Shown here: positions 16,395-27,666 of the stretch, in pieces
Layout of the letters: each line of letters starts with the position of its first letter
How positions within the stretch are numbered: the stretch's first letter is position 1
From: Robbsia sp. KACC 23696
GTDB taxonomy: Bacteria; Pseudomonadota; Gammaproteobacteria; Burkholderiales; Burkholderiaceae
Reading direction: 5' to 3'
NCBI RefSeq assembly: GCF_039852015.1
Contig: NZ_CP156628.1
Span: forward strand, 682,001-746,000
Length of the DNA: 64,000 nucleotides
Position numbers and translations under genes: made by a program
Notes under the pieces: model-generated
Databases searched by the model: none
The model's input: the letters and a program-made list of their open reading frames with translations, nothing else
What the model was told of the DNA's origin: nothing

Positions 16395-18380
16395 TCAGGT
16401 CCGCATCCGATCCAGTTCCGCCACGCGTCGCCACTCGTCCGCGGCCAGGCCATCCAGCGTATCTCGAAAAGCTTGCGCGGCCAGATCCAGATCCTCCGCC
16501 GTCACCGTTTCCAGCGGGTTATGGCTAATGCCCCCATTGCCGCAACGTACAAACAGCATCGCGACATCGGCGATTCGACTCATTTCCACCGCGTCGTGCC
16601 CGGCGCCGGACGGTAAATGCCGGATCGGCACGCCGAGTCGATCCAGGGCACGGACGAACCGCGCCTGCAGCGCCGGCGCGCAGGGCACCGTATCCGATGC
16701 CAATACTAATTCCGTCTCCACCTGGATGCCGCGCCGCGCGCAGATGGCCTGGATACGCGTCATCACGTCCGACACGGCGGCGTCCCGTATCCCGTCCTCG
16801 CCCGCGCGAATGTCCAGCGACAACAGGCAGCGGCCCGGTACGACATTCACCGATCCGTTCGGCACTTCGAGCCGGCCGACCGTGCCCACCAAAGAGGGCA
16901 CGCCGCTGCAGCGCTGTTCCACATACAGCGTGATCTCGGCTGCCGCTGCGGCGGCGTCGCGACGCAAATCCATTGGCATCGCACCGGCATGTCCGGCGAT
17001 CCCGGTCAGATGCACGAGATAGCGCTTGCTGCCGGAGATCGCGGTGACCACGCCCACCGGCACTTGCTCGGTGAACAGTACTGGCCCCTGCTCGATATGG
17101 ACCTCAAGGAAAGCCAACACCGTGGACGGATCACGTTTTCCGTCCCGTAATGCCTGCTGCAAGACGTTTTCGTCGTCGTGCGGCAGACTCGGCTTGTCCG
17201 GCGCGGACGGTAAGTCTTGCGCGGCACCATCCCGCGCGGCCAGCCGTTGCGCATTGGCCAGCACCGCCTCGCGCAATGGCACCCCCTGTTCATCGGTGCG
17301 TGCCAGCACCGATGCATCGATATTGCCGGTGAGTACGCTACTGCCGAGGAAAGACGTCTTGAAACGCACGCCCTCCTCTTCGGCAAAGGCGATCACATCG
17401 ATATCGAACGGGAATCGCTCGCCCCGCCGATGCATTTCGGCGATCAGCGTAATGGGCAGCAGGATACCGACGCGGCCATCGTATTTACCGCCATTGCGGA
17501 CCGTATCGTAATGCGAGCCGGTGACCACGCTGCGCGCCCCCACGACGGACGAGCGATAGCGGCCGATCACATTGCCGAAGATATCGATATGCGCCTGCAT
17601 GCCGGCGCGACGCATCCACTCGGCGATCAGATCCGCGCAAGCATGATGCGCCGGCGTCAGATAGGTGCAGGTCAATACGGCCGGCACACGACCAGCGGCA
17701 TCGACGGCGGCGTCATCGCTATGCACTGCCAACGCCTCGCACCAGCGCATCACCTCGCGCCCATGGAATACCTGGCGCCCCAGCAAGTGATTGAAGCGCA
17801 ACTCGGCGATGCGATTGACCTGACGGACGGCCTCGGCCAATTCGTCGCGACGCTGCGCCCGCAGGCGACGTTGCAGCGCGGCGAGGATGTCGGCCATCGC
17901 GGCCGCTGCCCCGACCGCAGCAACAACACTCGCGCCGGACCGATCGAGATGGTCGGCGGCCAGGATGAAAGGAAAGCCGAAGCGTTTCCGATACGCGAGA
18001 TTTTCGGCGATCACTTTCTCGCGCAGACTGTCGAGCAGGCCGGCATCGTCGTCTTCAGGTTTCGATGGTGCCGCGGAATCGCGCTCGGCTGGCGACGTCG
18101 CCAGCGTTCCCAGGTGGCACCCGCCGCCAAACGTCTCGCGCGTAGCCGCGCTATCGGTCAGATCCGGATGCGCCCGGATGACCGCTAATTGCTCATCTTC
18201 GCTCGCATCCGCGACACTGCGCCAGAGCGCGTGAAGCAAGGCCGCGGGGCTCGCAAAAGGGCGTGCCCTCGCCACCCGGCGAACCACCCATTCACTGTGT
18301 GCGTACAGGCCCTCGAGGGCGACCAGAAAGCCGTCGTCGTCGACCGTACTCAACTGCTCCATTGTCATTTTTCGATTCAT
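16395..18380 (-). CDS. Fused OHCU decarboxylase (UraD) - allantoate amidohydrolase (AllC)
   Basis: A 661-residue fusion for two steps of purine-ring breakdown. Residues about 5-165 are a UraD domain that decarboxylates OHCU to S-allantoin; its family blocks AHPDL and FGFPFI are present, with catalytic His within AHPD. Residues about 215-650 are an M20-type allantoate amidohydrolase releasing ammonia and CO2. Its metal ligands are visible in GSHYDTVRNGGKYDG, AEEEG, EVHIEQGP and GISHNP. ATG 18380 has a GGAGG site 6 nt upstream. The intermediate enzyme allantoinase and urate oxidase are not in this window. The domain order is known in Burkholderiaceae annotations but little studied. Confidence 0.92.
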   Translation of the reverse strand: MNRKMTMEQLSTVDDDGFLVALEGLYAHSEWVVRRVARARPFASPAALLHALWRSVADASEDEQLAVIRAHPDLTDSAATRETFGGGCHLGTLATSPAERDSAAPSKPEDDDAGLLDSLREKVIAENLAYRKRFGFPFILAADHLDRSGASVVAAVGAAAAMADILAALQRRLRAQRRDELAEAVRQVNRIAELRFNHLLGRQVFHGREVMRWCEALAVHSDDAAVDAAGRVPAVLTCTYLTPAHHACADLIAEWMRRAGMQAHIDIFGNVIGRYRSSVVGARSVVTGSHYDTVRNGGKYDGRVGILLPITLIAEMHRRGERFPFDIDVIAFAEEEGVRFKTSFLGSSVLTGNIDASVLARTDEQGVPLREAVLANAQRLAARDGAAQDLPSAPDKPSLPHDDENVLQQALRDGKRDPSTVLAFLEVHIEQGPVLFTEQVPVGVVTAISGSKRYLVHLTGIAGHAGAMPMDLRRDAAAAAAEITLYVEQRCSGVPSLVGTVGRLEVPNGSVNVVPGRCLLSLDIRAGEDGIRDAAVSDVMTRIQAICARRGIQVETELVLASDTVPCAPALQARFVRALDRLGVPIRHLPSGAGHDAVEMSRIADVAMLFVRCGNGGISHNPLETVTAEDLDLAAQAFRDTLDGLAADEWRRVAELDRMRT

Positions 18381-18444
18381 CGCGCCTCCGCCGCTGCGCC
18401 GCATTATCGCTCATGCGGCGCGTTCGCTGCATAAGGCGGCCGCA

Positions 18445-18948
18445 CTAGGCGTTGTTGTCGCCGGCCAGCTTGCGCAGCAGGAACAAAATCGCGACCCGCT
18501 CCACCGCATTCAGGTCGGCCATGGTCAATTCGCTGATCCGGGCAGCCGACGGGGTGGTGTCGTTCAGCACCTGTTCGCCATCCGCCGTTAATTCGACGAC
18601 GGTCTTGCGGCGGTCCGTCGCATCGGTGCGCAGCGCGATCAGGCCGCGCGCGCGCAGGCGTTCGATGATGCCGCGCGCGGTGGCGGCATCGATCGCCGTC
18701 GCCTTGCCGAGATCGCTCATCGACGAGGGTCCCATCCGTCGGCTCGCGCTCATCACGGCGAATTGCACGGCCGTCAGTTGCGGATCGGCGATCGTCTGAT
18801 TGAAGATCGCCAGATGACGCTGATGCGCCTTGCGCAGCAGATGCCCGATCTGCTGCTGAACATCGTAATCGGATAGGCCGCCCTCAACGGGCCGGTCCGA
18901 CGTAACATCGGACGGGAGCGGTGTGCCGGTCTGTGAATCGTCTGACAT
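18445..18948 (-). CDS. nicR: MarR-family regulator, likely NicR
   Basis: A 167-residue winged-helix regulator. The core lies at about residues 25-150: LTAVQFAVMSA, the recognition helix IDAATARGIIERLRARGL, and the wing with DATDRRKTVVELT. It sits directly downstream of nicB on the same strand, as nicR does in the nic cluster of Pseudomonas, where the protein represses nic genes until 6-hydroxynicotinate binds. A TGTGTACA element at the nicC, nicX and importer promoters is the best operator candidate here. ATG 18948 is preferred; 18984 is possible. The symbol rests on context and family, not on a unique motif. Confidence 0.75.
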   Translation of the reverse strand: MSDDSQTGTPLPSDVTSDRPVEGGLSDYDVQQQIGHLLRKAHQRHLAIFNQTIADPQLTAVQFAVMSASRRMGPSSMSDLGKATAIDAATARGIIERLRARGLIALRTDATDRRKTVVELTADGEQVLNDTTPSAARISELTMADLNAVERVAILFLLRKLAGDNNA

Positions 18949-18993
18949 AAGGGCAAAGCTCGATCGATGAAGGAAACGGTGCATGCGATGCGG

Positions 18994-21647
18994 CTATTGC
19001 GTCGCATGCTCGTGCGTCAAGGCGGCCCGCACGCGTGCCGATGCGGCGCGCAAGTCTGTCCAGGCGGGCCGATCCGGCGCGTGTTCGGCACGCAGATAGC
19101 CGGCCAGCGCGGCGATCTGGGCGTCGTCGTATGCATCGGCGAATCCCGGCATGAAACCCAGGTCCGGGCTCGCTGGATCGTCGATGCCGGCAAGAATCAC
19201 TCGCAGCAGATTATCCGGCTTCTCCGCCTGGATGCTGCTGTTCAACGCCATTTCCGGACGTACGCCGAAATGACCGACGCCGGCCTGCGGCGTATGGCAG
19301 ACCGCGCAGGCAGCATCGAAGAGTCGCTTGCCCGGTTGCAATGCGGCCGGCAGCGCGACCTCCGATCGCGGCATCGACACGGCGTCGGGCGCGGGCGCGA
19401 TCGTCTGCTGTCCGGCGGCGTGCCACGAGGCGACGTAGTGCGCGATCGCGCGGACATCGGCAGCCGGCAAGGTCGCCAGATTGCGAACCACCGGCGCCAT
19501 CGGCCCGGCCGCCACCCCATGCTCGGCGGAGAAACCGACGCGCAGATAGTCATACAAGGCCGCTTCGGTCCACGGCTGCGGCGCGTCGCCCTGACCGATC
19601 AACGCCGGCGCGGTCCAGCCATCGGCCAGGCCACCGCTGAGATAGGCTGCCGTTCCCGGACCGCCACGCTCGGCGCCCAGCGCATTGCGCGGCGTGTGGC
19701 AGGCACCGCAATGCCCGAGGGCCTCGACGAGATAGGCACCGCGCCGCCACTCGGCACTGCGCGACGGGTCCGGCGCGAAAGGCTGCCTATCGAGATAGAG
19801 CGCGTTCCACCCGGCGAGCAACGGCCGCACGCCCCATGGGAAGCCGAGCGCTGTGCGACGCGTCGCCAACGCCGCCGGCGTCGCCTCGGGCGCACGCGTC
19901 ATCAAGAAGGCATATAGCGCGGTCATGTCCGCGTCGGTCATCTTGCCGAACGCCGTGTACGGAAACACCGGATAGAGATGACGACCGTCACGCGAGATGC
20001 CTTCACGCATCGCGCGCTCGAATGCCGAATAAGACCAGCCACCGATGCCATCCTTTACATCGGGCGTCAGATTCGTCGAGTAAACGGTGCCGAACGGCGT
20101 ATCGAAGGGCCGGCCACCGGTGCTGGCTGCCGCGCCTTCCGCCGTATGGCACACCGCGCAGTCCGCGGCGGCGGCGAGACGGCGCCCCCGTTCGATCGTG
20201 GCGGCCGTCCAGGTGTCCGGCGCCGGCGGCGCAACCCGCGGGATCTCGTTCCGAAACGGTCGCAACGGACCGAGCATGCGCACCGCCCCATCGGTCACCA
20301 AAGCCTGCCAGGACAGCGCACCGACGACCATCGCGCCCGCGGTAGCGGCGAGCCGGCCGCCCCACCGGCGTCGTCCTCCCACGAGCGGCGCGCGCCGGAT
20401 ATCGCGACGCTCGACATGCTCGACACGCGAAGCAGACGCCGGTACGTCGTCGACGGTACCAACATCGCCGCGTGGTGCCGCGCCGCGCGGAAGCACGGCA
20501 TCACGGTCAGCGCCGTCCGCCGCGCCTGCCACGGGGCCGAACAAGCGGATAGGCATCGAGCGTTCGCGCTTGCCATTGGCTGCGAACACCGCATTCGCGA
20601 CAGCGGCCGCCGCCAATCCGGCCGCGACGCGCTGCCATCGCGATTTCCCCGCAGGGTCGAACGTCGTCTCTGTGGTGTCCCGAGGTCCGAGAGCCGGCGA
20701 GAGCGCCCCCTCGGATCCGGCATACTGAGCAATCGAGGCGTCTGTTGCCGGGCCGCCGAGCGATGCGGTGCGGACCCAAGGCTGACTGTCGGCGGACTCG
20801 TCGAAGGGCACCGACAGCCCCGGGCCGTCCAATTGTTGTGCCGACGGCGATCCGAGCAGACCTTGCAAGGCCTGCGTCACCAGGGACTCGCTCAAACCGT
20901 CGATCTGGAACGCCGGGTCGGCGCTGTTCGCTCCCGGCAGAACGCCCTCGGCGCGTCCCGCCACCACGCGTTGCAACTGCATCGCGCCGGTACGGCGATC
21001 GACGGCAAGTTCGACGATCCATGCCATATACGATGGCGCGTTACGCCCGATGTCGACCGGTAGCGATGCGTCGGCGCGATGATCCGCCGTTTGCACCGGG
21101 CCGACTTCGGCGCCCAAGGTCGCATACGCGACGCCGCGCCCCAGAAGCAAGCCTTTGTTGCGCGCGGCCTTGATGGCGTCCGCCCACGCTGCGGGCGCGG
21201 CCAACCTGTCCGCCAGCGCCCGCAGCAAGGCTTTACCGCCCGCCTCCGTGACCGGGTCGAGCAGCGCGCCACGCCAGTGAATGGCGTCGCCCTGCGGCAT
21301 TTGGGGGGCTGTCCGCAGCTCGTCGACGAGGCTCTCATGCGCGAAATGCCAGCCATCGTCCGTGTCGTGCCCCGCCCCGTCTTCCCCGCCTGACGTCTTT
21401 GCGTGAATCCGCATCGACGACAAACGATAGGTTTTTTCCGAGGAGTCGGTTTGCTCGCCGTTGCCGGAACCGTCACCGAGGTCGCCGTCGCTCCGCCGCG
21501 GCGTGGCGCACGCGTCGATTTCACCTTCGGCCTGCAGCGTCACGGTCGCGGTCTGATGCGCGATCCAATGGTATTCGGCGTGCAACGTCGCGCTTTCCTC
21601 GTTCGGCAAGGCGCCATCACTGCCGTCGGACAAGTGCCGCGCCGCTG

Positions 21648-21651
<4 letters not shown>
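18994..21651 (-). CDS. nicB: Nicotinate dehydrogenase subunit B, with reduced molybdopterin domain and tri-haem cytochrome c
   Basis: NicB normally hydroxylates nicotinate at C6 using a molybdopterin domain, passing electrons through NicA and three c-type haems. Here the C-terminal half (residues about 470-870) is intact: one membrane segment (about 430-450), then three CxxCH sites (CAVCH, CGACH, CAVCH). The N-terminal molybdopterin part is only about 400 residues instead of about 700. What remains resembles the back half of the domain (ESLVDEL, GRGVAYAT, AAVANAVF). The usual GAGEA stretch before the last block, which carries the catalytic Glu in this superfamily, is not recognisable. ATG 21651 overlaps the nicA stop (ATGA). 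The reading frame is open throughout, so this is in-frame loss, not a frameshift. Confidence 0.8.
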
Positions 21652-23412
<1,761 letters not shown>

Positions 23413-23468
23413 TTACGGCAAGCGGAAAATCGGTGGAAACGCACGACGAATGGCGCGTTAGAGATTGA

Positions 23469-23476
23469 GTGTACAC
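23469..23476 (-). promoter_or_regulatory. GTGTACAC operator at the nicC promoter
   Basis: The palindrome GTGTACAC overlaps the predicted minus-strand -10 (TACACT, at 23468-23473), with TTTACC at 23491-23496 as -35 across 17 bp. A repressor bound here would block nicC. The same element occurs at nicX and in part before the ABC importer. Confidence 0.6.
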
Positions 23477-23536
23477 ATCGTATTTTTTTCGGTAAAGCGC
23501 GCCAAAAAAGCCGATGCTTGAACGCGTTATTTTGGT

Positions 23537-23544
23537 GTGTACAC
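23537..23544 (+). promoter_or_regulatory. GTGTACAC operator at the nicX promoter
   Basis: The palindrome overlaps a plausible -10 (TACACT, 23540-23545) that follows TTGAAC (23518-23523) by 16 bp. It lies 68 bp from the matching nicC element. This is the best candidate site for the MarR regulator encoded at 18445-18948. Confidence 0.6.
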
Positions 23545-23583
23545 TATATCTATCAATTCCGAACATGCGCCTGGGAGGGCTTC

Positions 23584-24618
23584 ATGCCGATATCTGATTT
23601 TGCGATGATCGATGCCTGGAAGCAGGTTTTGACGCTGTCGAAACTCGAGGCCGGCCAGACGGTCACAGTGCTCACGGGCGCCGCCACGCATCCGCAAACC
23701 TTGCAGACGGCCCTGATCGCTGCCCAGTCGATGGGCGCGATCGTCAACCGGCTCGACCTGCTGCCGGTAAATGGGGAGAAGTCGCTGAGCCGCGACGCGC
23801 TGTCGTTTTTGGGCGAGACGCCGCTGACGGGCAACCATGCCGCCATCGCGGCGCTCACCGCCAGCGATCTCGTCCTCGATCTGATGACGCTGCTGTTCTC
23901 GCCCGAGCAACTGGACATCTTGAAAACCGGCACGAAGATCCTGCTGGCGGTCGAGCCGCCGGAAATCCTGGCACGGATGGTCCCCACGCTCGAAGATCGC
24001 GAACGTGTGCGCGCCGCGGCTGCCCGCATCGAGCAGTCTCGCGAAATGCGCGTGACGTCGGAAGCCGGAACCCTGCTCGTTTGCCCCTTGGGCGAGTTTC
24101 CGGTCATTACCGAGTATGGTTTTGTCGACGAGCCCGGTCGCTGGGATCATTGGCCGAGCGGCTTTGTGCTGACTTTCCCCGATGAAGGCAAAGCCAGCGG
24201 CCGCATCGTCATCGATCGCGGCGACATCCTGCTACCGCAGAAAAAATACGTCAGCGATCGCATCGAACTGACGGTGGAAAACGGCTATGCCACGCATATC
24301 GCCGGCGGTCTTGATGCGGATCTGCTGAAAGACTATATGGCATCCTTCGACGACCCGGAGGGCTATGCCATTTCCCATATCGGCTGGGGTTTGCAGCCGC
24401 GCGCGAAGTGGTCGACGCTGGGACTGTACGATCGCGAGGCGACGATCGGCATGGACGCACGCGCGTTCGAAGGCAACTTTTTGTTTTCGCTCGGCCCGAA
24501 CAACGAAGCGGGCGGCAAGCGCACCACCGCCTGCCATATCGATATCCCGCTGCGTCACTGCGATGTATTGCTCGATGGCGTGGCCGTCGTTCGAAACGGC
24601 AAGGTCGTGGCGGAGTAA
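23584..24618 (+). CDS. nicX: 2,5-dihydroxypyridine 5,6-dioxygenase
   Basis: A 344-residue Fe(II) extradiol-like dioxygenase that opens 2,5-dihydroxypyridine to N-formylmaleamate. It belongs to the small NicX/leucine-aminopeptidase-like family, not to the common extradiol enzymes. The metal-site blocks include EPPEILARM near residue 137 and the C-terminal GWGLQPRAKW and HIDIPLRHCDVLLDG stretches, which hold the conserved acidic and His residues. The real start is ATG 23584, with GGGAGGG 5 nt upstream; the longer open frame upstream overlaps nicC and is not coding. It is divergent from nicC and ends at a strong bidirectional terminator. The next enzymes (NicD, NicF, NicE) are not in the window. 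Confidence 0.93.
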   Translation: MPISDFAMIDAWKQVLTLSKLEAGQTVTVLTGAATHPQTLQTALIAAQSMGAIVNRLDLLPVNGEKSLSRDALSFLGETPLTGNHAAIAALTASDLVLDLMTLLFSPEQLDILKTGTKILLAVEPPEILARMVPTLEDRERVRAAAARIEQSREMRVTSEAGTLLVCPLGEFPVITEYGFVDEPGRWDHWPSGFVLTFPDEGKASGRIVIDRGDILLPQKKYVSDRIELTVENGYATHIAGGLDADLLKDYMASFDDPEGYAISHIGWGLQPRAKWSTLGLYDREATIGMDARAFEGNFLFSLGPNNEAGGKRTTACHIDIPLRHCDVLLDGVAVVRNGKVVAE

Positions 24619-24660
24619 GCGCGGGCCATCGGCGTCGGCCGCGTGATGACTTCGTCAGAA

Positions 24661-24696
24661 AAAAAGGGCCCGCGTCACCAACGCGGGCCCTTTTTT
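24661..24696. terminator. Strong bidirectional intrinsic terminator
   Basis: A run of A, a perfect 10-bp stem (GGGCCCGCGT at 24666-24675, loop CACCA, 24681-24690), then six T. The A-run and T-run make it work on both strands, ending nicX from the left and the ABC importer operon from the right. Confidence 0.93.
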
Positions 24697-24738
24697 ACGC
24701 TTTTACATCACGTCTCGGAATAACGCCGCCCGCCGCGT

Positions 24739-26013
24739 TCAATCCGCCGGACGCATTTTCTTCACTTCCGCATCCGACGGTTGCACGCTCGCACCGTCCA
24801 CATAGTGATAATCGACCATCACGCCCTTTCCGTCCTTCAAAGCGGTCGTACCGACATAGGCGCCCATCGTCGACTGATGATCCTGCGCGCGATACGTGAT
24901 CGGACCCAATGGGCCAGGGACGGTCAGATTTTGAAACGCCGCGGACAGCGCGTTGGAATCGGTCGACTTCGCCTTTTCGATACCCAGTGCCAGCGATTTC
25001 AACGCCAGATAGCCCACCACGGAACCGAGTCGCGGATAGTCGTGATACTTCGCTTTATAGGCCGCGACAAAGGCCTGACTGTCCTGCGTCGTGATCGAGT
25101 ACCACGGCCAGCCAGTCACGATCCAACCGGTGGGTGCTTCCGCGCCCAGCGGATCGAGATACTCCGGCTCACCGGTCAGCAAGGACACCACCGAGCGGTT
25201 CTTGAACAAACCGCGCGTATTGCCTTCGCGAACGAACTTGCCAAGATCGGCACCGAATTCCACGTTGAAAATCGCATCCGGCTTAGCGTCGGCCAGCGCC
25301 TGCGAAACCGCGCCGGCGTCGAGCTTGCCGAGCGGCGTTGCCTGATCCGCGACGAATTCGACATCCGGCTGTGCCGCCTTCAACAGCTTCTTGAACGTCG
25401 CCACGGCCGACTGACCGAACTCGTAATTCGGATACACCACGGCCCAGCGTTTCTTATGCAGCTTGATGGCCTCGGGCATCAACATCGCCACTTGCATATA
25501 CGTCGAGGGCCGCAGACGGTAGGTGTATTTGTTGCCGTCCTGCCAAACGATCTTGTCGGTCAGCGGCTCGGCTTCCAGCGTGAAGATTTTCCGCTGCTTG
25601 GCGTAGTCCGCCAGCGCCAGCCCCGTGTTGGACAGGAAGCCGCCGAACAGCGCTTTGACTTGCTCCCCGGCCACCAGTTCCTGCGCGACCCGGATCGTAT
25701 CCCCCGGATTGCCATTGTCGTCGCGCGAGATCACTTCCAGCTTCTGGCCATTGACGCCGCCGCCGGCATTGATCTCGTCCAATGCCATATTCCAGCCGTT
25801 CTTGTACGGCACGAGGAAGGCCGGCTGTGCCTTATAGCTGTTGATTTCGCCGATCTTGATGGTCTGCGCCTGGGCGAAGCCCGGCGCCATGATCAACGCG
25901 CATGCCGCAACCGCGATGCTTGCCGCCGATCGGCGAAAAAACGTCCGACGCAACCCGTCTTGGTCCTGCAGCCCCTGTTCCATCCCGCGCCCCGTTCCCG
26001 CACCCTTGCTCAT
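24739..26013 (-). CDS. Branched-chain-type ABC importer, periplasmic binding protein
   Basis: A 424-residue type I periplasmic binding protein of the LivK/aromatic-compound family. A twin-Arg-like N-terminus (RRTFFRRSAAS) precedes a hydrophobic stretch, with cleavage after AQA near residue 50. The mature protein starts KIGEINSYKAQPAF and has the usual two-lobe blocks (NAGGGVNGQKLEV, RPSTYMQVAM). It is the last gene of the operon. ATG 26013 has a TTGGAG site upstream. Proteins of this branch commonly bind aromatic acids or amides, so the neighbouring nic genes make nicotinate or a derivative a reasonable ligand. That ligand is inferred from context only. Confidence 0.88.
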   Translation of the reverse strand: MSKGAGTGRGMEQGLQDQDGLRRTFFRRSAASIAVAACALIMAPGFAQAQTIKIGEINSYKAQPAFLVPYKNGWNMALDEINAGGGVNGQKLEVISRDDNGNPGDTIRVAQELVAGEQVKALFGGFLSNTGLALADYAKQRKIFTLEAEPLTDKIVWQDGNKYTYRLRPSTYMQVAMLMPEAIKLHKKRWAVVYPNYEFGQSAVATFKKLLKAAQPDVEFVADQATPLGKLDAGAVSQALADAKPDAIFNVEFGADLGKFVREGNTRGLFKNRSVVSLLTGEPEYLDPLGAEAPTGWIVTGWPWYSITTQDSQAFVAAYKAKYHDYPRLGSVVGYLALKSLALGIEKAKSTDSNALSAAFQNLTVPGPLGPITYRAQDHQSTMGAYVGTTALKDGKGVMVDYHYVDGASVQPSDAEVKKMRPAD

Positions 26014-26065
26014 CGATGGTTTCTCCAAGATAACGACGAAATATTGTTGCCCCGCACCCGCTGCT

Positions 26066-26854
26066 TCAGACGCTCAAGTACGCGCGCTGCACCGCTTCAT
26101 CCCGCGCCAGCGCCTCGATGCTGCCGCTGAAGCGCACTTGTCCTTTTTCCAGCACATAGGCACGGTCACTCACCAGTTCGGCGAAGTGCATATTCTGCTC
26201 CGACAAAAGAATCGACAGGCCCTCGCGCTTCAATTCCAGAATCATATTCGCCATCTGCTCGACGATCACCGGCGCCACCCCTTCCGAGGGCTCGTCGAGC
26301 AATACGAGATAGGGATTGCCCATCAAGGTACGCGAAACGGTCAACATCTGCTGCTCGCCGCCGCTCATCCTGCTGCCCGGCCGATGCGGCATTTCGCCGA
26401 GATTCGGGAACAGGGCGAACAATTTTTCCGGCGTCCAATACGGCGCATCGGCGCGCTGCGGCTGCCGACCCATATCGAGATTATCCATCACCGACAAGTC
26501 GCCGAACACGCGACGGTCCTCCGGCACAAAGCCCATGCCCAGACGCGCGATCCGATACGGCGCCCAATCGCCGACCGATTGTCCGAGAAACGTGATGTCG
26601 CCGGTGCGGGTAGGCAACATCCCCATCAACGCTTTCATCGTCGTCGATTTACCGGCCCCATTGCGGCCCATCAAGGCCACCACTTCGCCGCGCCCGACTT
26701 CCAGCGAGATATCGTAAAGGACCTGCGCACGGCCATACGCCGCATTGAGGTTTTTGACACGCAACAACGGCTCCGCCGCGCCGGCCTTTTTTATTTCAGG
26801 CGTTGCCGCAACGGCGGCAGGCCCACCGATGAGGGCCTCGTCGGTTACGCTCAT
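26066..26854 (-). CDS. Branched-chain-type ABC importer, ATP-binding protein (LivF-like)
   Basis: A 262-residue cytosolic ATPase. Walker A is GRNGAGKS near residue 63, the signature is SGGEQQ near 163, and Walker B is LVLLDEPSEG near 182, so all nucleotide motifs are intact. A 30-residue Ala/Pro-rich N-terminal extension precedes the domain. The EDRRVFGDLSVMDNL block is typical of LivF. Its start overlaps the stop of the LivG-like gene (ATGA at 26851-26854), showing coupled translation. It powers import together with the LivG-like partner and the fused permease. Confidence 0.92.
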   Translation of the reverse strand: MSVTDEALIGGPAAVAATPEIKKAGAAEPLLRVKNLNAAYGRAQVLYDISLEVGRGEVVALMGRNGAGKSTTMKALMGMLPTRTGDITFLGQSVGDWAPYRIARLGMGFVPEDRRVFGDLSVMDNLDMGRQPQRADAPYWTPEKLFALFPNLGEMPHRPGSRMSGGEQQMLTVSRTLMGNPYLVLLDEPSEGVAPVIVEQMANMILELKREGLSILLSEQNMHFAELVSDRAYVLEKGQVRFSGSIEALARDEAVQRAYLSV

Positions 26855-27666
26855 GGCGAGATCTCCGTCAACGGTGTTTCCCGCAAAGCCGGCGTATCGG
26901 CTTCGCTGCGACGTGGCATGAATGTCTTCCCCGTCCCGAAATACACTTCCCGCACCATCGGATCGTTACGCACGGTCTGCGGATCCCCGGCCCCGATCAA
27001 GCGCCCCCGCGCGAGTACGATCATCGTATCGGCATACGCGAACACGACGTCCATGCTGTGCTCGGTGAAGAGGACGGCCAATTGCTGCTCCACGACCAAC
27101 TGCTTGGTCAGGGCCATCAAGGCATTCCGTTCCTTTGGCGCCATCCCCGCGGTAGGTTCGTCCATCAGCAACAGGCGCGGCTTGTTCGCGAGTGCCACCG
27201 CCAGTTCGACCCGCTTTACATCGCCATACGCGAGCACGCCGCAGGCACGTTGCGCGTGCGCGGCCATGCCGACCTGCTCCAAGAGCACCATCGCCTCGTC
27301 GCGATACATATCCGCCACCGGGCGCCAGACATTGAACAGCCGCCCCGCGTGCGACAGCAACGCCATTTGCACGTTCTCAAGCACCGTCATCGACGCAAAG
27401 GTCGCCGCAATCTGGAAGGTACGCCCGATACCCATGCGCCAGATATCTTTCGGCTTGCGTCCGGCAATGTCCTGTCCATCGAACCGAATCGCGCCGCCAC
27501 TCGGCTTCAACTGCCCGTTCAGCATATTGAAGCACGTCGACTTCCCGGCGCCGTTCGGGCCGATCAACGCCAGAAGCTGACCGGCAGGCAATGCGAAACT
27601 CACATCGTCGACCGCCTTGACGCCGCCGAATGCTTTACTGAGATGCGACACTTCCAACAGGTTCAT
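26851..27666 (-). CDS. Branched-chain-type ABC importer, ATP-binding protein (LivG-like)
   Basis: A 271-residue ATPase with Walker A GPNGAGKS near residue 37 and the LivG-type extended block RTFQIAATFASMTVLENV. The usual LSGG signature is replaced here by LAYGDVKRVE; LAYG-type variants are common in LivG proteins. Walker B is LLLMDEPTAGM. The real start is ATG 27666, overlapping the stop of the fused permease; a longer open frame further upstream lies inside the permease and is not coding. The 3' end overlaps the LivF-like start. A C-terminal tail of about 20 residues beyond the domain is poorly conserved. Confidence 0.92.
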   Translation of the reverse strand: MNLLEVSHLSKAFGGVKAVDDVSFALPAGQLLALIGPNGAGKSTCFNMLNGQLKPSGGAIRFDGQDIAGRKPKDIWRMGIGRTFQIAATFASMTVLENVQMALLSHAGRLFNVWRPVADMYRDEAMVLLEQVGMAAHAQRACGVLAYGDVKRVELAVALANKPRLLLMDEPTAGMAPKERNALMALTKQLVVEQQLAVLFTEHSMDVVFAYADTMIVLARGRLIGAGDPQTVRNDPMVREVYFGTGKTFMPRRSEADTPALRETPLTEISP

